This document shows, piece after piece, positions 36,279 to 39,460 of a stretch of 39,460 bases of DNA (positions are counted from its first letter, which is position 1; each line of letters begins with the position of its first letter). The notes under the pieces were generated by a model. The model saw only the letters and a list, made by a program, of their open reading frames with translations. It was not told where the DNA came from and searched no databases. The translations under genes and the position numbers were made by a program. Source of the stretch: a virus; the IMG/VR virus record IMGVR_UViG_3300050821_004201, positions 1 to 39,460 of that record; one strand, 5' to 3'.

Positions 36279-36530
36279 TCAGATGCCTCCAAATCTATCG
36301 TGCAAAGCCACCAGGACGCCGCCCGCCACCCTGAATGAATTGCCCGTCAGCTTGAGCCCGGTGGCCGCGGTGTAGGTGGTGCCCGGCGTCGAGCTGGCAC
36401 TAGCCTGGATCTGGGTTTGCATGTCGTTAATCTTGAGGAGCTGGGGTGGCCCGTTGCCAGCCGTGCGGCCGACGATGTAGCCCGGCGGGATTGACCCGCG
36501 GATACCCCGGACCCGACGATTGATGCTCAT
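36279..36530 (-). CDS. Small late protein, unknown (83 residues)
   Basis: This is an 83-residue protein that starts in ATGA overlap with the end of the large gene and ends two bases before the next start. The N-terminus is basic (SINRRVRGIRGSIPPGYIVGR); the rest is Thr/Ser/Gly-rich. It may be an adaptor between virion proteins. No family is recognised. Confidence 0.56.
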   Translation of the reverse strand: MSINRRVRGIRGSIPPGYIVGRTAGNGPPQLLKINDMQTQIQASASSTPGTTYTAATGLKLTGNSFRVAGGVLVALHDRFGGI

Positions 36531-39460
36531 CTCCCACGCCTACGTGAACTGCCTCGGTAGTAGCGGCCACGCGCATATGGGGTGTAAGACCGACCGGACG
36601 AGCGCGCGCCGCCGGATGCCTGCCCGTCCCCTCCCCCTCCCCCTCGGGCTACGATGCCTCCACTGTCATAAGCTTGCGGTGCTGCTGCCCTTTGCCCTGT
36701 GCCAACGTAGCCTCCAGTTGCGCGCGGGTAAGATCCACCACTGCCCATGTAGCCTCCAGTAGCCGCACGCCCTCCCCCACCGCCACCTCCGGCCGCCTGG
36801 GGTGCTGCCATGTTTACCCCGAGTTCGGCAAGGTGCTCCCGCAGCCAACTCTCGATCGGGTCTTTGCGCTCGCTCGCGGCTGTCTGTGCTGCCTGTTGCT
36901 TCTCGATCCGGGCCTTTACTGCAGGGTCGAGTGGACTGTCTTCCTTGCCACCGAGCAGCGACGCCAGGGCCTTGTCCCCCTGCCCCTTGAAAAGTTGATG
37001 GAGAAGCTGGGTCGGATAGAAGAAGTCTGCTGCCGCCTCTCCCCCTTCCGTGATCTTGCCAAGCGTGGTGCTGCCAGGCTTGATGATCGGGCGGCCGAAC
37101 GCATCCTGGTTAGTCGTCGCCATGTGATAGGCGTCTAACACCTTGCCAAAAGTTAGGAAGGAGGCCATCCCTTGTTGCCATTGACCATTCACTATCTTTT
37201 TGGCACCTTCGATCAGGGAGAACGGGCCGAACGGACGCACCTCTAGGTTCTTGTTTCCAGTGAGCTGCTGGATACCTGCATTCATTGCCGGGTAGAGGTA
37301 GGCGGAGATGCCGTACATGATCGCCAACTTGGCCGCAGCGTCGAGGCGTTCGGCTACCGATCGACCAGGGCCTATTAAGTCGGTAACGTTCAACGCCATC
37401 GCTCGGATCTGACCGTAACGGTAGCGGCCGAAGTTCATGCCGACCGGGCTCTTGAGATATTCCGACAGGATGTGTGAGCCCATGACTTGTGAGGGTATCC
37501 GATAGTTCGGGATGTCCTTCTCTGCCAGGCGAATGGCTTCAGGCATGGACATCCGTGGGCCACCACCACCCAGCCGAATACCGTCTGCATCCATGAGCTC
37601 AAGGACACGGGCGTGCAGGAACACGTCGTTCATAAACCACAGCGATTTCTGCGACCAATTTAGCTCGGCCTTGACCAGATCTCCTACAGCCTGGAACCCC
37701 AGCGATCTAGCATAACTACCCCAGGTGTGGGCGTCGGCCATCTGCTCGTGAAAGAGCTTGGTCATCATGGTCGCGTAGAAGTTCTGGACCTGTGGCTGCG
37801 TACCTAAATACTGGTAGCCCCCGCCGTGTTCCAACGCTTCCAGATATCGGGGCGAGAGGGTCCACACATCTTTAACTGCTTGGGCGCCGTAATACCCCAT
37901 GCGACCATAGCCAATCGGGTTTAGCCAGTTCATGCCCCGGCCTACAACATAGTGAGCCGCGACGTTGCCGGCGTGAACAACGGGTGAAATGAACAAGGCA
38001 TTCATCAGGAACCGGCTGGATTTGGTCAACCAGTTCTCCAGGTCCGACTTACCACCACCCCAGAAATCGTTGAGTACGTCTGCGATCTTGGCATTGGCGT
38101 AGCCATTCATCGCTGGCAGATCAACCTTCTTCATGCCGTTTGGTGGAGCGTAGGTATTGGCATCGGAGCGGGACACAAACAGTCCCTTGTCCGTCAGTTC
38201 CTTTTTCACCGGGTCGAGGAAGTCGATGTTGCGGTTGATGCGCTCCAGCCGGGCCAGGTCGTCGGCGAGATTGGCGTGAAAATTGGTATAGAACTTCTTG
38301 TCAGTGTTGGCCTGGATCTCCTTTGTCGTGGCCTCCTTGACCGTGAAACCTTCCCCGAACGGATCGGGAACCTTGGTGCCAACCTTTAGTTTGGCCTTCG
38401 GGTCGTCGGAGATAAACTTGCGCTCTCCGGTCTTGTCGTTCTCCAGGACGCGGTAATGTTCGGTGGTGATCAGACCCTTTACGTTCTTGCTGATGTTCCG
38501 GCCGCGGAAGGCATTGGTGATCGGATCACGGCTCAGGTCCGGGTCGAGTGGTGACCGCGCGCCTGCTTCCTCCCCGTGGGCAATGCGGCGAACATCCCCG
38601 GCCTCGACACCAACCCAGTTCTTCAGTTCTTCCGGCGCCTTGTCTCCTAGCTTGGTGGCAATGACTTGGCGCAGCTCGGTCTGCCGATCGGTCATGTTCT
38701 TGACGGCAGTGTTGTACTCAGCCACCTCTGGCGACACTTCCTGGCCGAGCTTCACCCCTTCGTTCTCGGTATTAACCCGATCCTGAAACTCTGGGGTCAT
38801 ATACTTCTCCGGCAGGGCCTTGGTCATCGCCCATATCTTCTGTTGGTCGACCTTGGCATTGGTGACCAATTTGTTCAGCTCATCGTCAAGCCTGGTGATC
38901 AGTGGTGCAATCTTGGGGTTAAACTGTGACGGCTGGATCTGCTCGATTACCGGGTCGCCATGCTCAGCCCGCGCCTTGCCCAGCTCCTCCACTAAATCGG
39001 CAATGGTCTTCGGCGCAGTTTCGATCTGCTTCTGTTCTATCCGGTCTGCAAAGGCTTGGCTCGTTTCCCCCTCGGTACGGTTCACCTCTTCGCCGTTGAC
39101 CTTGGCTTTGTTGATGCCATCAAACGGGTGCGGGGGGTTGGCCTGTGTATCCCGTAACCCTTCCCCCGTCGCCTGCGGGATGTAGTTTTCACTCGCCTGA
39201 TGTGACGCTTCTCTGGGTAGTTGAGCGGCAGCTTCTTCCCTAGTAAGGAAGGTTTTACCTTGGTCACGGGTGAAGCCCATAGTCAATTCTGCTTCCGGGT
39301 CTCCACCTTCTTCCAATATTTTATGTAGTAGATCGCCGTGTATGTGGCCCTTATCCCCGGTCCAGATTTTACCCCCCGCTTCTTGTGCTGCCACGCGCAT
39401 GTCTTGCAACGGGCTGACCTTAGCTGCTTCTGCCGCCTTATCAGTCTCCGCGGCAATCCT
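36527..39460 (-). CDS. Large virion or polyvalent protein, 5' end missing
   Basis: At least 977 residues are open from the right window edge to 36527. The N-terminal visible half is charged and helical (many Glu, Lys and Asp). A membrane-prone, helical region (LTKSSRFLMNALFISPVVHAGNVAAHYVVGRG, then MGYYGAQAVKDVW) lies in the middle, and DLIGPGRSVAERLDAAAKLAIMYGISAYLYPAMNAGIQQL follows. The last 110 residues are Gly-rich with repeats of ATGGY plus G/S/T and an Arg-rich end. Podoviruses put such proteins inside the head for ejection. It resembles the C-terminal parts of large polyvalent phage proteins, but I cannot name it. Confidence 0.65.
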   Translation of the reverse strand, partial: RIAAETDKAAEAAKVSPLQDMRVAAQEAGGKIWTGDKGHIHGDLLHKILEEGGDPEAELTMGFTRDQGKTFLTREEAAAQLPREASHQASENYIPQATGEGLRDTQANPPHPFDGINKAKVNGEEVNRTEGETSQAFADRIEQKQIETAPKTIADLVEELGKARAEHGDPVIEQIQPSQFNPKIAPLITRLDDELNKLVTNAKVDQQKIWAMTKALPEKYMTPEFQDRVNTENEGVKLGQEVSPEVAEYNTAVKNMTDRQTELRQVIATKLGDKAPEELKNWVGVEAGDVRRIAHGEEAGARSPLDPDLSRDPITNAFRGRNISKNVKGLITTEHYRVLENDKTGERKFISDDPKAKLKVGTKVPDPFGEGFTVKEATTKEIQANTDKKFYTNFHANLADDLARLERINRNIDFLDPVKKELTDKGLFVSRSDANTYAPPNGMKKVDLPAMNGYANAKIADVLNDFWGGGKSDLENWLTKSSRFLMNALFISPVVHAGNVAAHYVVGRGMNWLNPIGYGRMGYYGAQAVKDVWTLSPRYLEALEHGGGYQYLGTQPQVQNFYATMMTKLFHEQMADAHTWGSYARSLGFQAVGDLVKAELNWSQKSLWFMNDVFLHARVLELMDADGIRLGGGGPRMSMPEAIRLAEKDIPNYRIPSQVMGSHILSEYLKSPVGMNFGRYRYGQIRAMALNVTDLIGPGRSVAERLDAAAKLAIMYGISAYLYPAMNAGIQQLTGNKNLEVRPFGPFSLIEGAKKIVNGQWQQGMASFLTFGKVLDAYHMATTNQDAFGRPIIKPGSTTLGKITEGGEAAADFFYPTQLLHQLFKGQGDKALASLLGGKEDSPLDPAVKARIEKQQAAQTAASERKDPIESWLREHLAELGVNMAAPQAAGGGGGGGRAATGGYMGSGGSYPRATGGYVGTGQRAAAPQAYDSGGIVARGGGGGDGQASGGARSSGRSYTPYARGRYYRGSSRRRGR

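Noticed and set aside
1-39460. Prophage with integration genes
   Set aside because: No integrase, excisionase or attachment-site pair is visible, and no host genes flank the phage genes.

Overview
The window is a continuous piece of a tailed double-stranded DNA phage genome with podovirus-type virion genes: a T7-like head-tail connector (portal), tail tubular A-like and B-like proteins, a P22-type scaffold/capsid pair, a Bbp19-type protein and a GH24 endolysin. Signal peptides, a lipobox peptide and a soluble lysozyme point to a Gram-negative host. Family resemblances (Bbp19, DUF1937, DUF2800, DUF2815, DUF6378) suggest a proteobacterium, but the host is inference. I see no integrase, no single-subunit RNA polymerase, no tRNA and no CRISPR array. 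Both ends are cut inside genes on the minus strand (a tail protein at 1, a very large virion protein at 39460), so the virion block probably continues around the rest of a circular or circularly permuted genome.

Layout. (1) 1-7716, minus strand: tail proteins, a set of small beta-rich decoration-like proteins (two of them paralogues), two signal-peptide proteins and the major capsid protein. (2) 7717-8983: a break in the late block, with a minus-strand 72-residue gene (TTG start, perfect Shine-Dalgarno) and a plus-strand unit made of a promoter, a 52-residue membrane protein, a strongly structured RNA segment and a Rho-independent terminator. (3) 8984-16679, minus strand: a compact head operon transcribed right to left, with terminase small and large subunits, portal, a small lipoprotein, endolysin, Bbp19-like protein and scaffold. 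Most junctions are 1- to 8-base overlaps. (4) 16680-17340: a control region with a TTGACA element for the late operon, a G-rich tract, two identical 15-base palindromes and a leader or non-coding RNA with several perfect stems. (5) 17341-20837, plus strand: small early genes, an array of twelve ACGCA/TGCGT elements, a duplicated 62-base hairpin module and a run of 24- to 63-residue genes joined by 4-base or 1-base overlaps. (6) 20834-22627: primase-polymerase/helicase, alone on the minus strand. (7) 22708-35332, plus strand: the replication, recombination and nucleotide block (SNF2 helicase, DUF2800 nuclease, DUF2815 single-strand binding protein, family A DNA polymerase, RecB-like nuclease, metallophosphoesterase, two deoxyribosyltransferase-fold proteins, DUF6378) with small membrane and exported proteins in between. 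(8) 35329-39460, minus strand: two holin-like membrane proteins, two small virion-type proteins and a large protein of more than 975 residues.

How it works together (inference). Early plus-strand transcription would make small host-directed proteins and then the replication set. The prim-pol/helicase and polymerase would replicate the DNA, and the SNF2 helicase, nucleases and single-strand binding protein would drive recombination. Late minus-strand transcription from about 16.7 kb would make the packaging, head, lysis and tail proteins. The non-coding parts are the most unusual: two RNA-like structured segments, an iteron-like array, palindromic operators, and a perfect 14-bp inverted repeat that would bury the DNA polymerase start codon.
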